64,000 nt of DNA, from NCBI GenBank assembly GCA_038238015.1, contig JBBRYA010000002.1, forward strand, positions 55,371-119,370, given 5' to 3'. The position numbers and the translations under genes are program-made. The notes under the pieces were generated by a model that was not told where the DNA came from, ran no database searches, and was given only the letters and a program-made list of their open reading frames with translations. The stretch comes from DASQFQ01 sp038238015 (GTDB taxonomy: Bacteria > Actinomycetota > Thermoleophilia > Solirubrobacterales > Solirubrobacteraceae). Position 1 is the stretch's first letter, and every line of letters starts with the position of its first letter. Shown here in pieces: positions 1 through 8,240 of the stretch.

Positions 1-1
1 G

Positions 2-727
2 CGCATCTCGCGCGAGGGCGTCGCGCTCGGCCCGACGCCGGTGGCGCCACCGGCGAAGCCGCCGGGCGCGGGCGGCCAGAGCGGCGCCGGCTCACCGCCG
101 GCGCACGACGCGGTCGCGCCGGTGGTGCGCGTAAGCGCCCCGCGCTACGGCCCGTCGAGCGCCCGCGTGCGCGTGCGCTGGCGCGGCCGCGACCAGTCGC
201 CGATCACCTACGCCGTCCAGGCCCGGCGAGCACACGGCGCCTGGCGCACGCTGCGCGGCGCCACCCGCGCCACCTCGCTGCGCTACCGCGGCCGCCGCGG
301 CCAGACGCTCGAGTTCCGCGTGACCGCCACCGACGCCGCGGGCAACCGCAGCCGCCCGGCCGGGGCGGTGACCGTGGTGCCGATCGACCAGACGAGCCGC
401 GCCATCCGCTACGGCCGCGGCTGGGTGAGGGCGAAGCGCCGCCGCGGCGCGTTCGGCCGCACGGTCGCGCTCGCGCGCCGCCCTGGCGCAACGGCTTCGC
501 TGCGCTTCCGGGGCCGCGCCGTCGCGGTCTTCCTCGCGCGCTCGCATGCGCCCCGGAGGATCACCGTCGTGCTCGACGGGCGCCGCTTCGCCGTGCGGAC
601 CCGCGGAGCCGGCCTGCACCGGCCGGCACTCCTGCGCGTCCGGCTGAGCCCGCGGCGGGCGCATCGACTGGTGCTGCGCGCGGGGGAGCGGGGCGTGGCG
701 CTGGACGCGGTCGGCGTGCGCCGGTAG
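2..727 (+). CDS. C-terminal part of a secreted or surface protein with Fn3-like domain (5' end outside window)
   Basis: The frame is open from base 2 with no convincing start, so this is the 3' end of a longer gene. The visible 241 residues begin with a Pro/Gly/Ala-rich linker. An Fn3-like beta-sandwich stretch follows (WRGRDQSPITYAVQARR, then an EFRVTATDAAGNRS stretch typical of the last strands of such domains). A highly basic, Arg-rich beta-rich tail closes the protein. Such tails are common on secreted proteases and cell-wall proteins of high-GC actinobacteria, but no catalytic motif lies inside the window. The enzyme or adhesin it belongs to cannot be named from here. Confidence 0.6.
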   Translation, partial: RISREGVALGPTPVAPPAKPPGAGGQSGAGSPPAHDAVAPVVRVSAPRYGPSSARVRVRWRGRDQSPITYAVQARRAHGAWRTLRGATRATSLRYRGRRGQTLEFRVTATDAAGNRSRPAGAVTVVPIDQTSRAIRYGRGWVRAKRRRGAFGRTVALARRPGATASLRFRGRAVAVFLARSHAPRRITVVLDGRRFAVRTRGAGLHRPALLRVRLSPRRAHRLVLRAGERGVALDAVGVRR

Positions 728-788
728 GCGCGCGGGCGCCCGGAGCGGCGCCTCCGACCGCCCCGGACCTACAATCGCTCGCTAGGAC

Positions 789-2708
789 ATGGCACGACGC
801 CAACTTGAAGGCCTGGAACGGGTTCTGGGGGCCAACGCCCTGTTCGCGACCGCCTACGGCAACGTCGGGTCCTCGATCTACTACGCGCTGGGCCTGGTGG
901 CGTCGTTCGCGCTCGGCCTGACGCCGATCGTCTTCGTGATCACAGGCATCTTCTTCTTCTGTACGGCGGCCACCTACGCCGAGGCGACCACGATGTACCC
1001 GGAGGCCGGCGGCTCCTCGAGCTTCGCGCGGCGGGCGTTCAACGAGTTCTGGTCGTTCTTCGCGGCGTGGGGCCAGATGCTCAACTACGTGATCACGGTC
1101 GCCATCTCGGCGTACTTCGTCCCGCACTACCTCGGGGGGCTGTTCTGGGAGCCGCTGCGTTCGGCGCCGGCCGACATCGTGTTCGGCGCCGGGGTGATCG
1201 TGCTGCTGAGCGCGGTCAACGTCGTCGGGGTCAAGGAGTCCGCGGGGCTGAACATCCTGCTCGCGGTCGTGGACTTCCTCACGCAGGTGCTGCTCGTGCT
1301 GATCGGCGTCGTGCTCGTGCTCTCGCCGAGCACGCTGGTCGACAACGTCGTGCTCGGGATCGCCCCCACCTGGAAGAACTTCATCCTCGCGATCCCGATC
1401 GGGATGATCGCCTACACCGGCATCGAGACCATCTCGAACATGGCCGAGGAGGCCAAGGACGAGCGCAGGACGATCCCGATCGCCATCAACCGGGTGCGGA
1501 TCGCCGTCTTCGCCATCTACTTCACGCTGCCGGTGGTCGCGCTGTCGGCGCTGCCGGTCACGCGCAACGCCGACGGCAAGTACCAGACGCTGCTCGGGCT
1601 GACCACCGAACAGGGCGGCTATGCGGGCGACCCGATCCTCGGGGTGGTCAAGCAGATCCACCTCGGCCCGCTCCAGGGCGCGGGCGAGCTCTACGTCGGC
1701 CTGCTCGCGGCGACGATCCTCTTCATCGCCACCAACGCGGGGATCATCGGCGTCTCGCGGCTCGTCTACTCGATGGGGATCCACCGCCAGGTCCCCGACG
1801 GGCTGCGCACGCTGCACCCGCGCTTTCGCACGCCGTGGATCGGGATCCTGATCTTCGGCGGCGTCGCCGTCATCACCCTGCTGCCGGGCAAGGCGGAGTT
1901 CCTCGGCAACATGTACGCCTTCGGCGCAATGCTGTCGTTCACGATCGCGCACCTGTCCGTGCTGCGCCTCAGGGCCAAGGAGCCCGACCGCGAGCGCGCC
2001 TATCGCGGCCCCGGCAACGTGCGCATCGGCAGCTACGACCTGCCGGTCTTCGCGGTCGTCGGCGGCCTGGGCACCGGCAGCGCGTTCGTGGTCGTGACCG
2101 CGCTGCACCCGGTCGTCGCGATCGCCGGCACGGGCTGGCTCGTCCTGGGCATGGTCGTCTACCTGCTCTACCGCCGCCGCCAGGGGCTCGACCTCACCTC
2201 CACCCACAAGGTCGCGATCGCCGAGCCGGTGGTTGACCACGAGGCCGAGTACGACTCGGTGCTCGTGCACTTCGACGTCGGTGGCTACGACGCCCAGGCG
2301 CTGGCCACCGCGGCCAAGCTCGCCGCCCGCAAGCGCCGGGGGATCCACGTGCTGGTCACCATCACCGTCCCGAACTCGATGGAGATCGACGCCCCGTTGC
2401 CAGACCTCGAGGCCGCCGCGGCGACGATCATCGAGGAGGCCAAGGTGGCCGGCGGCCGGCGGGTCTCCGGCCACGTCGAGCGCGTGCGCGGCGGCCAGGC
2501 GGGGCGCCGGATCATCCAGGAGGCCGTCGACATGCGCGCCGCGGCCGTGGTTATGCCGCTGCCGCGGCGGATCGACGGCGGGTCTCTGTTCGGCAAGACG
2601 CTCGAGACCGTGCTGGCCGACCGGCCCTGCCGCGTGATCATCGAGTCCACCCCGGACCCCGGCGCCGGCGCGGCCGTCGCGGCGGCCAGAGCGGCGGTGC
2701 CGGCGTGA
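789..2708 (+). CDS. APC-superfamily permease with C-terminal universal stress protein (USP) domain
   Basis: This 639-residue protein has about 12 hydrophobic segments (roughly residues 15-470). The N-terminal FATAYGNVGSSIYYALG segment is the unwound first helix typical of amino-acid/polyamine/cation (APC) transporters. A cytosolic UspA-like domain follows at about 487-625 (YDSVLVHFDVGGYD... through RPCRVIIES). The substrate is unknown. APC proteins with USP tails include amino-acid permeases and the KimA potassium transporters, whose USP domain binds c-di-AMP. The gene leads a rightward run that includes a second APC-USP protein and two TrkA-type proteins, which makes cation transport plausible. 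The ATG at 789 is the first one before the conserved N-terminus. Confidence 0.88.
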   Translation: MARRQLEGLERVLGANALFATAYGNVGSSIYYALGLVASFALGLTPIVFVITGIFFFCTAATYAEATTMYPEAGGSSSFARRAFNEFWSFFAAWGQMLNYVITVAISAYFVPHYLGGLFWEPLRSAPADIVFGAGVIVLLSAVNVVGVKESAGLNILLAVVDFLTQVLLVLIGVVLVLSPSTLVDNVVLGIAPTWKNFILAIPIGMIAYTGIETISNMAEEAKDERRTIPIAINRVRIAVFAIYFTLPVVALSALPVTRNADGKYQTLLGLTTEQGGYAGDPILGVVKQIHLGPLQGAGELYVGLLAATILFIATNAGIIGVSRLVYSMGIHRQVPDGLRTLHPRFRTPWIGILIFGGVAVITLLPGKAEFLGNMYAFGAMLSFTIAHLSVLRLRAKEPDRERAYRGPGNVRIGSYDLPVFAVVGGLGTGSAFVVVTALHPVVAIAGTGWLVLGMVVYLLYRRRQGLDLTSTHKVAIAEPVVDHEAEYDSVLVHFDVGGYDAQALATAAKLAARKRRGIHVLVTITVPNSMEIDAPLPDLEAAAATIIEEAKVAGGRRVSGHVERVRGGQAGRRIIQEAVDMRAAAVVMPLPRRIDGGSLFGKTLETVLADRPCRVIIESTPDPGAGAAVAAARAAVPA

Positions 2709-2872
2709 ACCCCATCACCGCGGTGATGTCGAGCCTGATGGTCCTGATCGGCATCGCGATGATCGTCGTCACGCTCTCGGGCGGCGGCGGCCCGATCGCG
2801 CTGGGCATCGTGCTCGGGGTCTTGTTCATCGCCGCCGGGGGAGGCAGGCTGTGGGTCCAGCGCCGCCCGTGA
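2705..2872 (+). CDS. small two-helix membrane protein between two APC-USP genes
   Basis: This 55-residue frame starts at a GTG that overlaps the upstream stop (GTGA at 2705-2708) and ends inside the next gene. The translation has two hydrophobic helices (about residues 8-24 and 30-46) joined by SGGGGP, with a basic tail ending RLWVQRRP. The tight coupling on both sides and the clean membrane-protein composition support a real gene. It may be an accessory subunit of the flanking transporters. I do not recognise a family. Confidence 0.55.
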   Translation: MNPITAVMSSLMVLIGIAMIVVTLSGGGGPIALGIVLGVLFIAAGGGRLWVQRRP

Positions 2873-4950
2873 AGCCGGGGGAGCGGGCGGGGCGCCGGCC
2901 GCCGCGCTTTGAGATCGTCACCCCGGCCGGTCTCAAGCGCGGGCTCGGCTCGCCGGCGCTGTTCGGGATCGTCCAGGGCTTCGTCGCCGCGTCGATCTAC
3001 TTCCTGCTCGGGATCGTCGCGCAGAAGGCGCTCGGGTTCACCTGGATCGTCTACCTCGCCTCCGCGGTGTTCTTCCTGCTGCTCGTGCTCTCCTACGTGG
3101 AGGGAGCCTCGCTGCACCAGGAGCGCGGCGGCGCGACGGTCATCGCCCGCTACGCCTTCAACGAGCTCTGGAGCTTCGTCGCTGGCTGGGCGATCATGCT
3201 CGACTACATCCTGCTGATCGCCATCACGGCGTTCGCGGCGTCGGACTACGCCGCGGTGTTCGTGCCGGTGCTCCAGGACGGCGTGCCCGAGCTGCTGTGC
3301 GCGTTCTCGGTGATCGGGCTCGTCGCCTACCTGAACCTGCGCGGCGCCGGGCGGCGCCGCTACGAGACGGCGTCGCTGATCGTGCTCGCCGACCTCGTGC
3401 TGCAGTCGGCGATCGTGATCTTCGGGCTGCTGCTCCTGCTCGAGCCCGACGTCCTCCTGCACCCGGCGCGCGTCGCCGGCACGCCGCCCGCGCGCGACCT
3501 GCTGTTCGCGTTCACGGCGACGCTCGCAACCTACGCGGGGGTCGACGCCTCCTCCGGGCTGGCCGGAGAGGTGGCGATCGGGCGCCGCGGGCTGAAGCGC
3601 CTGATCAGCGTGCGCCTGTTCGCCGCCTTCGTGCCCTACGTCGGGATCGCGCTGATTGCGGTCAGCGTGCTGCCGTTCCGGACCGGGCTGGACACCGCGT
3701 CGGGCAACTTCATCCAGGCACCGATGCTCGGCATCGTCCAGGCCTTCCACGAGCCTGCGCTGCGCGGGGCCCTGCGCGTCCTGGTCGGGGCCTCGGCGCT
3801 GCTGATCCTCGTGATCGCCTGCAACTCGGCGATGCTGGGGCTCTCGCGCCTGGGCTACTCGCTCGCGCTCAACCGCCAGATCCCATCGGCGATCGGCCGC
3901 CTGCACCCGCAGCGCGCGACGCCGGTGGTGGTCATCGTGATCGGCGCGCTGCTCGCGGCGGTGCTGGTCATCACGGCTGACCTCGAGTTCCTCACCGGCC
4001 TCTACGCCTTCGGGGCGACGCTGTCGTTCACGATCGTCCACGTCGCGGTCTGCCGGCTGCGCTGGCGCGAGCCCGATCGCGATCGCCCGTTCAAGATCCC
4101 GCTGAACGTGCGCGTCGGCCGGGCCGAGCTGCCGCTGACGGCGGTGCTCGGCGCGCTGGTCTCCGCGGGCGCCTTCGCGTCGCTGCTGGTGCTGCACACA
4201 GGTGCGCGCTGGGTCGGCCTGGGGTGGATGGCCTTCGGCCTCGCGCTCTACCTCGTCTACCGGACCTCGGAGGACAAGCCGGTCTTCCGCCGCGTCACGA
4301 TCTCCGAGCAGGCTCTGCGCACTCGCGGGCAGCGCCAGACGGAGTTCGGCTCGATCCTGGTGCCGGTGCTCGGCTCGCCGCTGGACGACGACATCATGCA
4401 GACGGCCGGGCGCCTGGCGGGCGAGGAGAACGACGACGCCGGGGAGGGCGGCGCGGTCATCGAGGCGATCTGGGTCTTCGAGATCCCGATGGCGCTCCCG
4501 CTCGACTCGAGGATCTCCGAGCAGGAGCTCAGGCGCGGCCGCGCGGCGCTCGCGCGCGCCAAGGCGGTGGGCGAGGAGTACCAAGGGGTGGAGGTCGCGA
4601 CCGCGACGGTGCGCGCGCGCCGCGCGGGCGAGGGGATCGTGCACGAGGCCAGGCGCCGCGGGGTGGAGGCGATCGTGCTGGCCGCTGAGGAGCCGACGCG
4701 GATGCGCGGCGGCCCGCTGCTGGGCGGCAAGCGGGGCCTCTACGACACGTTCGTGGGCGAGACGACGCGCTACGTGGTGACCAAGGCGCCCTGCCGCGTC
4801 ATCTTGACCGCGCCGCCCGCGACCGGCCTGCGCGACGCGCCGCACCCGACGCCGGTCGGGCGCCCCGCGGAGGATCCGACGCGCCCGCCCGGCGCCGACG
4901 GCGACAGCGGGATCTCCGACCCGGCGGCGGCAGACCTCCTGCCCGGCTAG
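2851..4950 (+). CDS. second APC-superfamily permease with C-terminal USP domain
   Basis: This 699-residue paralogue of the gene at 789 has an APC transmembrane core (about residues 35-480) and a C-terminal USP domain (FGSILVPVLGSPLDD to TKAPCRVILTAP). A disordered Pro/Asp-rich tail follows. The GTG at 2851 has a good Shine-Dalgarno GGAGG at 2840-2844 with a 6-base spacer. An alternative GTG at 2869 would couple by GTGA overlap to the small gene before it. The USP domain has a longer, more acidic insertion (GEENDDAGEGG) than its neighbour. The two paralogues may form alternative or paired transporters. Confidence 0.87.
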   Translation: MGPAPPVKPGERAGRRPPRFEIVTPAGLKRGLGSPALFGIVQGFVAASIYFLLGIVAQKALGFTWIVYLASAVFFLLLVLSYVEGASLHQERGGATVIARYAFNELWSFVAGWAIMLDYILLIAITAFAASDYAAVFVPVLQDGVPELLCAFSVIGLVAYLNLRGAGRRRYETASLIVLADLVLQSAIVIFGLLLLLEPDVLLHPARVAGTPPARDLLFAFTATLATYAGVDASSGLAGEVAIGRRGLKRLISVRLFAAFVPYVGIALIAVSVLPFRTGLDTASGNFIQAPMLGIVQAFHEPALRGALRVLVGASALLILVIACNSAMLGLSRLGYSLALNRQIPSAIGRLHPQRATPVVVIVIGALLAAVLVITADLEFLTGLYAFGATLSFTIVHVAVCRLRWREPDRDRPFKIPLNVRVGRAELPLTAVLGALVSAGAFASLLVLHTGARWVGLGWMAFGLALYLVYRTSEDKPVFRRVTISEQALRTRGQRQTEFGSILVPVLGSPLDDDIMQTAGRLAGEENDDAGEGGAVIEAIWVFEIPMALPLDSRISEQELRRGRAALARAKAVGEEYQGVEVATATVRARRAGEGIVHEARRRGVEAIVLAAEEPTRMRGGPLLGGKRGLYDTFVGETTRYVVTKAPCRVILTAPPATGLRDAPHPTPVGRPAEDPTRPPGADGDSGISDPAAADLLPG

Positions 4951-4961
4951 CATCACGCCGA

Positions 4962-5387
4962 ATGTTCGTGCTCGTGGTGGGATCCGGGCGGGTGGGCTCC
5001 TCCGTGGCTACGGCGGCGCTTCGTGCCGGGCATGACGTGTCCGTCCTGGACGAGGACCCGTTGTCGCACGAGCGCCTCGACGTCGAGCTCGGCCAGGGCT
5101 GGGAGGAGGCCGGCGGGCGCTTCACGATCGGCACGGCGCTCGAGACCGACGCGCTGGTCGGGGCCGGCATCGAGGACGCCGACGTCTTCATCGCCTCCAC
5201 CAACGGCGACAACACCAACCTCGTGGTCTCCCAGATCGCCCAGCGCCGCTTCGACGTGCCCAGGGTGATCGCCCGCGTGCTCGACCCGCGGCGTGCGGCG
5301 TGGTACGCCGAGCAGGGGCTGCAGACGATCTGCCCGACCCAGATCGCGATCGACCAGCTGACCGTAGCCGCGTTCCAGGACCAGTAG
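4962..5387 (+). CDS. TrkA-N (RCK) NAD-binding regulator, N-domain only
   Basis: This 141-residue protein is a single Rossmann RCK domain. The dinucleotide motif GSGRVG sits at residues 7-12, and an acidic residue ends the second strand (VLDED). Such proteins bind NAD(H) and nucleotides and gate potassium channels or transporters such as TrkH/KtrB. No TrkH, KtrB or channel pore gene is present in the window. The protein lacks a TrkA-C domain, whereas the next gene has one. The pair therefore resembles a split two-RCK regulator. It lies 11 bases after the second APC-USP gene. Confidence 0.85.
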   Translation: MFVLVVGSGRVGSSVATAALRAGHDVSVLDEDPLSHERLDVELGQGWEEAGGRFTIGTALETDALVGAGIEDADVFIASTNGDNTNLVVSQIAQRRFDVPRVIARVLDPRRAAWYAEQGLQTICPTQIAIDQLTVAAFQDQ

Positions 5388-6071
5388 GTGGCCGGGCTCT
5401 ACGTCATCATCGCCGGCGCGGGAAAGGTCGGCTGGAACCTCGCGCGGGAGCTGATCGAGCGCGGCAACGAGGTCACGGTCATCGAGCAGGAGCGCCGCCG
5501 CTACCTGAACGTCGAGCAGGAGCTCGAGCACGCGGTGCAGTACGGCGACGCGACCGAGCTGTGGGTGCTCGAGCGCGCCGGCATCCAGCGCGCCGGGCTC
5601 GTGGTGGCGGTCACCGGTGACGACGAGGACAACCTCCTGATCTGCCAGGTCGCCAAGGAGAAGTACCTCTGCGAGCGGATCATCGCCCGCGTGAACAACC
5701 CCCGGAACCTCGAGCACTTCAAGCTCCTGGGCATCCAACCCGCGGTGTCGGCAACCGACCTGATCCTGCGCCTGATCGAGCACGAGGTGCCGCGCTACGG
5801 GCTGGTGCACCTGCTCGACCTGCCCGAAGAGCGCCTGGAGATCATCGAGCTCGTCGTCTCCGACAAGGCGCCGGCTGCGGGGCGCCCGGTCGTAGAGCTC
5901 GAGATGCCCGAGGGCTCGCTCGTGATCTCCGTGCTGCGCAACGGCAGCGGCTTCGTCCCCACGGCCGACACGGTCGTCGAGGCCGGTGACGAGGTGCTGA
6001 TCGTGCTCGACCCGGGGCTGGAGGAGGCGATCACAGGCCAGTTCGTGGTCGACTCCGACGGGCGTGGCTGA
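5388..6071 (+). CDS. TrkA-family protein with TrkA-N and TrkA-C domains
   Basis: This 227-residue protein has an RCK Rossmann domain (IIAGAGKVGWNLA near the N-terminus, VIEQE at strand 2, DATELWVLERAGI). A C-terminal TrkA-C domain follows (about 140-220; LVVSDKAPAAGRPV, GDEVLIVL). The start is a GTG placed directly after the TAG of the previous gene, so translation is probably coupled. Family members are cytosolic ligand-gated subunits of potassium uptake systems. The nearest membrane partners here are the two APC-USP transporters, not a Trk channel. Confidence 0.88.
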   Translation: MAGLYVIIAGAGKVGWNLARELIERGNEVTVIEQERRRYLNVEQELEHAVQYGDATELWVLERAGIQRAGLVVAVTGDDEDNLLICQVAKEKYLCERIIARVNNPRNLEHFKLLGIQPAVSATDLILRLIEHEVPRYGLVHLLDLPEERLEIIELVVSDKAPAAGRPVVELEMPEGSLVISVLRNGSGFVPTADTVVEAGDEVLIVLDPGLEEAITGQFVVDSDGRG

Positions 6072-7239
6072 GCGCCGCGTCGACCACCTGATCGTCGGCG
6101 GGGGCGCGGCGGGGGCTGCCTGCGCCGAGGAGCTGCGCGCGAGCGATGGCGCCGCGTCGATCCTGCTCGTGGGGCGCGAGCCCGACGCCCCCTACGAGCG
6201 CCCGCCGGCCTCCAAGGGCTACCTGCGCGGGGAGTCAAGCCGCGAGGACGCGCTGCTGCAGCCGCCGGACTTCTGGGCGGCGCAGCGGATCGAGCTGCTC
6301 ACGCGCACGAGCGTCATGAAGCTCGACACGGACGCGCGGACGGCCAGGCTCTCCACCAAGGAGGAGGTCGGCTACGGCTCGCTGCTGCTCGCCACCGGCG
6401 CCAACGTCCGGCGCCTGCGCGTGCCCGGCGCCGAGCTCGAGGGGATCCACTACCTGCGCGCGCTGGGCAACGCCGACGCGATCCGCGCCGACGCCGCGCA
6501 GGCCGAGCGCGTCGTACTGATCGGCGGCTCCTACATCGCGTGCGAGGTCGCCGCCTCGCTCACCGAGCTCGGAAAGCAGTGCACGCTCGTGATGCAGGAG
6601 GCGGCGCCGCTGTCGAGCGGCTTCGGCGCCACGGCGGGCGCCTACTTCGCGGGCGTGCTCGCCGCCCACGGGGTCGAGTGCGTGACCTCCGACGGCCTGG
6701 CGCGCTTCGAGGGGGACGAGCGGGTCGGCCGCGTGGTGACCGAGGGCGGGCGCGAGCTCGACGCCGATATGGTCGTGATGGGCACGGGCGCGCAGCCCGA
6801 CGTGATGCTCGCCCGCGCCGCCGGGCTCGAGCTGGGGGAGACCGGCGGCGTGCGCTGCGACGCCTCGCTGGCGACCTCGGCGCCCGGCGTCTGGGCCGCC
6901 GGGGACGTCTGCGAGTACGACTCGGTGCTGCACGGGCGCCGGCTTCGCGTCGAGCACTTCGAGGTCGCGCGCTCGCAGGGCCGCGCGGCGGCGCGGTCGA
7001 TGCTCGGAGAGGGGCGGCCCTACGACGAGGTGCCCTACTTCTGGGCCGATCTCGCCGACTGGTGCACGCTCGAGTACGTGGGCCCGGCCGCGAGCTGGGA
7101 CCAGGAGGAGCTACGCGGCTCCGTCGAGGCCGGCGAGTTCTCGATCTTCTACGGCAGCGAGGGCCACGTCGTCGCGGCGCTCAGCGTCGGGCGTCCCGAG
7201 GACCTCGACGAGGCGCGCAGGCTAATCGCGGGAGGGTGA
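6064..7239 (+). CDS. FAD-dependent pyridine nucleotide-disulfide-type oxidoreductase (ferredoxin/rubredoxin reductase-like)
   Basis: This 391-residue flavoprotein has the N-terminal FAD motif GGGAAGAACAEEL and the YERPPASKGYLRG segment seen in ferredoxin and putidaredoxin reductases. A second nucleotide site (LIGGSYIACEVA) and the ATG/GD motif (VWAAGDVCEYDS) are followed by a reductase C-terminal domain. It probably moves electrons from NAD(P)H to a small iron-sulfur protein, none of which is encoded nearby. It overlaps the TrkA gene by 8 bases and starts at a GTG, so it belongs to the same transcription unit. Redox state could thus be linked to the NAD-sensing TrkA proteins, but that is inference. 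Confidence 0.88.
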   Translation: MAERRVDHLIVGGGAAGAACAEELRASDGAASILLVGREPDAPYERPPASKGYLRGESSREDALLQPPDFWAAQRIELLTRTSVMKLDTDARTARLSTKEEVGYGSLLLATGANVRRLRVPGAELEGIHYLRALGNADAIRADAAQAERVVLIGGSYIACEVAASLTELGKQCTLVMQEAAPLSSGFGATAGAYFAGVLAAHGVECVTSDGLARFEGDERVGRVVTEGGRELDADMVVMGTGAQPDVMLARAAGLELGETGGVRCDASLATSAPGVWAAGDVCEYDSVLHGRRLRVEHFEVARSQGRAAARSMLGEGRPYDEVPYFWADLADWCTLEYVGPAASWDQEELRGSVEAGEFSIFYGSEGHVVAALSVGRPEDLDEARRLIAGG

Positions 7240-7247
7240 GCGGAGCC

Positions 7248-8012
7248 CTACGCGCCGATCGGGCTGCGGCGCAGCGGGATCGCCGCGTAGTCCCCGCCGG
7301 CGATGCGCTCGCCGGTGGGCGGCTGGCCTCGCAGCACCCACCCGCCGTCGGGACGGCGGGTGATCTCCCCGCGGGCCATGAGCTGGCCGAGCGCGGTGGT
7401 GACCGAGGGGCGGCGGGCGCCGACCATGGCGGCGAGCGTGCGATGGGGGAGCCGCACGGAGACCAGCACGCCGCCGGGGACGACTCGGCCCCAGCGCTCG
7501 GCGAGCACCCAGAGCAGGGCGAGCAGCCGCTCGTCGACGCGGGTGAGGTGCGCGATCGCCTGCATGACCACCAGCCGCTCGGCGCGCCGGGCGGCACGGT
7601 CCATCAGCGTCGCGAAGACCTCGGGCCACTGAGCGAGCCGCACCGCGAGCGCCTGGTCGACGATCGCGATTCGCGCGGGCGTCGCGGCGCTCCAGTCGAC
7701 GCTGCGGGGCAGCAGCTCCTCGGACTCCTCGTCGTCCCAGGCGCGCATCACGTCGCCGGGGCCGAGCAGCTCGGCGCAAGGGTGCGAGCCGACCGTCGCC
7801 TCACGGACCAGCAGCCCCTCCAGCACCAGCAGCCCGATCGGGACGCTGCCGCCCCGCAGCGAGCGCTGCGGCTCCCAGCGCCCGCGGGGGATGTCGACCG
7901 CCCGGGCGTAGAGCCGCTGCGCGGCCTCGCGGGCGCGCGGCGCGTCCAGCCCGCGAGCGAGGTCGGGGTCGGCGTCGAGGAGCTGAACTGAACCGAGGCT
8001 GATGTCTTGCAT
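7248..8012 (-). CDS. Crp/Fnr-family transcriptional regulator
   Basis: This 254-residue protein has a degenerate cyclic-nucleotide-binding-like beta domain at its N-terminus (about 20-130, including LEGLLVREATVG and LLGPGDVMRAW). A C-terminal winged helix follows (RTLAAMVGARRPSVTTALGQL, then the wing RRPDGGWVLRG). The usual cAMP phosphate-binding Arg/Ser signature is not evident, so the ligand is probably different or absent. It is convergent with the APC/TrkA/FAD operon, with only 8 bases between stops. It may regulate that operon, but nothing in the sequence proves it. Confidence 0.85.
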   Translation of the reverse strand: MQDISLGSVQLLDADPDLARGLDAPRAREAAQRLYARAVDIPRGRWEPQRSLRGGSVPIGLLVLEGLLVREATVGSHPCAELLGPGDVMRAWDDEESEELLPRSVDWSAATPARIAIVDQALAVRLAQWPEVFATLMDRAARRAERLVVMQAIAHLTRVDERLLALLWVLAERWGRVVPGGVLVSVRLPHRTLAAMVGARRPSVTTALGQLMARGEITRRPDGGWVLRGQPPTGERIAGGDYAAIPLRRSPIGA

Positions 8013-8136
8013 CCAGAATCCCTTCGGAGGCCAACGTAGCGCGGCCGGGTTCGGCCGCCCAGAGCCAGGATCCCCGTCCTAACCAGCTCTCAACACGCGA
8101 GCACGCCGGAGGTTGCGGCTATCGGCCGGACTGTGA

Positions 8137-8207
8137 CTGCGGGGCAGGGACTCGAACCCCGATAACGGCCTCCAGAGGGCCGCGTCTTACCATTAGACGA
8201 CCCCGCA
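8137..8207 (-). tRNA. tRNA-Gln (anticodon CUG)
   Basis: On the minus strand a cloverleaf can be folded. The acceptor stem is TGCGGGG (8207-8201) with CCCCGCA (8144-8138). The D arm is GTC/GAC around TAATGGTAA. The anticodon stem is CGGCC/GGCCG with loop CTCTGGA, which places CTG at 8175-8173. The T arm is CGGGG-TTCGAGT-CCCTG. The discriminator is G, and CCA is not encoded. It decodes CAG, the dominant Gln codon in GC-rich genomes. Confidence 0.95.
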
Positions 8208-8240
8208 AGACGGCCGGAAGTGTATCGAGGGTCCGAGCGC

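Noticed and set aside
561..2474. Long antisense open frame across the first APC-USP gene
   Set aside because: Its translation is Arg/Asp/Gln-rich with no family features. Such antisense frames are common over GC-rich genes because stop codons are rare. The plus-strand APC gene explains the stretch.
2638..4956. Antisense frame of more than 700 codons across the second APC-USP gene
   Set aside because: Low-complexity composition and complete overlap with a well-supported transporter gene.
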